Source of the DNA: Cyclobacteriaceae bacterium
Lineage (GTDB): Bacteria; Bacteroidota; Bacteroidia; Cytophagales; Cyclobacteriaceae
Direction: 5' to 3'
NCBI GenBank assembly: GCA_028285445.1
Contig: JANQPQ010000034.1
Span: 186,001 to 250,000, forward strand
Length of the DNA stretch: 64,000 nt
The notes under the pieces are model-generated. The model worked only from the letters and a program-made list of their open reading frames with translations. It ran no database searches and was not told the DNA's origin. The first letter of the stretch is position 1; every line of letters starts with the position of its first letter. Positions 63,231-64,000 of this stretch are shown here, in pieces. The translations under genes were made by a program, and so were the position numbers.

Positions 63231-64000
63231 CTACTTTTTCAATCCGATCTCAGCTAGGCGTTGCTCCAAAAATTTACCAGCGGTTATATCCTCAAATTGC
63301 TTGGGATTATCATTATCGACACAGCCTTCAAGACAAGATAAGTCCATATCTGACCTGGGGTGCATGAAGAAGGGAATTGAATATCTTGAAGTACCCATTT
63401 TTTCCCTCGGGGGATTCACTACCCTGTGTATAGTAGATTTTAGCTTTTTGTTCGTAAGCCTTTCTAGCATATCACCAACATTAACAACTAATTGATCGGG
63501 TAGGGCTGTGATTGGAATCCAGGTATTATCTCTTCGTAGTACCTGAAGACCATCAGCACTGGCGCCCATAAGTAATGTAATTAAATTTATATCACCATGT
63601 TCGGCGGCACGAACGGCGTCATCAGGGATTTCTTCAGGATTCTCAATTGGGAAGTAATGGATCGGGCGGAGAATACTGTTACCGTTGTGCACTTTGTCAT
63701 CAAAATAGTTTTCTTCTAAACCAAGATACAATGCCAATGCCCGTAGCATTTGCATGCCTGTCTCTTGCAGTACTCGGTAGGCCTCAAGACCTTTAGCCTG
63801 CAGGGCTGGAACCTCTTCTGGCCAAATATTGTCGGGGTACTCATCCTTGATCGGATCTCCATCGGTAACATTTTGCCCTACGTGAAAAAATTCCTTTAAG
63901 TCACCGGTGGATCGCCCTTTGGCGTGTTCTTTTCCTTTTCCGATATAGCCTCTTTGTCCCGCCAACTCCGGTATTTCGTATTTCTGCTTTATATCATCTG
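63231..64000 (-). CDS. Isopenicillin-N-synthase-like 2OG-Fe(II) oxygenase, N-terminus beyond window
   Basis: The frame stays open to the right edge; a TTG at 63965 is internal because the upstream codons (KQKYEIPELAGQRGY) continue the family pattern. The Fe(II) triad is in EHGDINLITLL (His, Asp) and STIHRVVNPP (His), with the 2OG-binding RYSIPFFMHP. Members hydroxylate or desaturate small molecules; substrate unknown. About 256 residues visible. Confidence 0.92.
   Translation of the reverse strand, partial: DDIKQKYEIPELAGQRGYIGKGKEHAKGRSTGDLKEFFHVGQNVTDGDPIKDEYPDNIWPEEVPALQAKGLEAYRVLQETGMQMLRALALYLGLEENYFDDKVHNGNSILRPIHYFPIENPEEIPDDAVRAAEHGDINLITLLMGASADGLQVLRRDNTWIPITALPDQLVVNVGDMLERLTNKKLKSTIHRVVNPPREKMGTSRYSIPFFMHPRSDMDLSCLEGCVDNDNPKQFEDITAGKFLEQRLAEIGLKK

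Noticed and set aside
63231-63965. Complete oxygenase gene starting with TTG at 63965
   Set aside because: The upstream in-frame codons continue the family sequence to the window edge, so the gene is partial.
1-64000. CRISPR arrays, tRNA or rRNA genes, insertion sequences, prophage
   Set aside because: No regularly spaced repeats, cloverleaf-like gaps, transposase or phage genes were seen; almost all of the sequence is accounted for by ordinary coding genes.

Overview
The window looks like chromosomal DNA of a marine-type member of the Bacteroidota, most likely order Cytophagales. The evidence is a protein with a type IX secretion sorting tail (21373-22524), TonB/SusC-style outer-membrane biology, an imelysin/DUF4856/HTTM iron locus, DUF6089-type barrels next to uppS-bamA-ompH, a head-GIN-domain protein, and promoters of the Bacteroidota type (TTG, 20 bases, TAnnTTTG). 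I see no rRNA, tRNA, CRISPR array, prophage or insertion sequence. Both end genes run out of the window.

Layout. 1-8406: a beta-helix surface protein (partial), a small membrane protein, a Na+/Ca2+ exchanger, a DUF6265 protein, and a tandem pair of histidine kinases (REC-kinase, then TPR-kinase) converging on a TonB gene. 8463-10944 (- strand): a sigma-factor locus (ECF sigma, 62-residue membrane protein, beta-propeller-like protein) and a lipoprotein with a cytochrome-like CxxC. 10993-13984: prfA, a REP-like palindrome, a beta-helix lipoprotein and a YjbQ protein. 14040-21322: an iron-responsive region with two transcripts, each driven by a promoter of the same design carrying a Fur-like palindrome. 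The first makes a DUF6686-like protein and a CxxCH lipoprotein; the second makes DUF4856, imelysin, an HTTM/vitamin-K-carboxylase-like enzyme and a TonB-dependent receptor.

21373-39980 is mostly housekeeping and metabolism: a T9SS cargo protein, a PLP decarboxylase, RDD protein, aspartic protease-PDZ, ABC permease, LOG, RidA, RluD, an ACC deaminase-like enzyme, then the - strand run SNF2 helicase, SDR, radA, M28 peptidase, and rbfA with a LolC/E-type permease. 40058-53657 holds a polytopic membrane protein, a second ECF sigma plus TonB-domain protein, glyA-tatC-rpiB, head-GIN protein, metK, the rsmI-like/hydrolase/pdxJ operon, and the divergent yqeY-cvpA-pabA run. 53700-61104 is an envelope-biogenesis block: nadK, two outer-membrane barrels, uppS, bamA and two OmpH/Skp chaperones, closed by a clear terminator. 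61128-64000: LD-carboxypeptidase, chromate transporter and a partial 2OG-Fe(II) oxygenase.

The parts most worth following up are the iron region (matched promoter-operators plus an HTTM enzyme that appears to keep carboxylase catalytic residues), the two sigma loci in which a membrane protein with a shared juxtamembrane motif follows the sigma gene, and a REP-like palindrome with compensatory changes.
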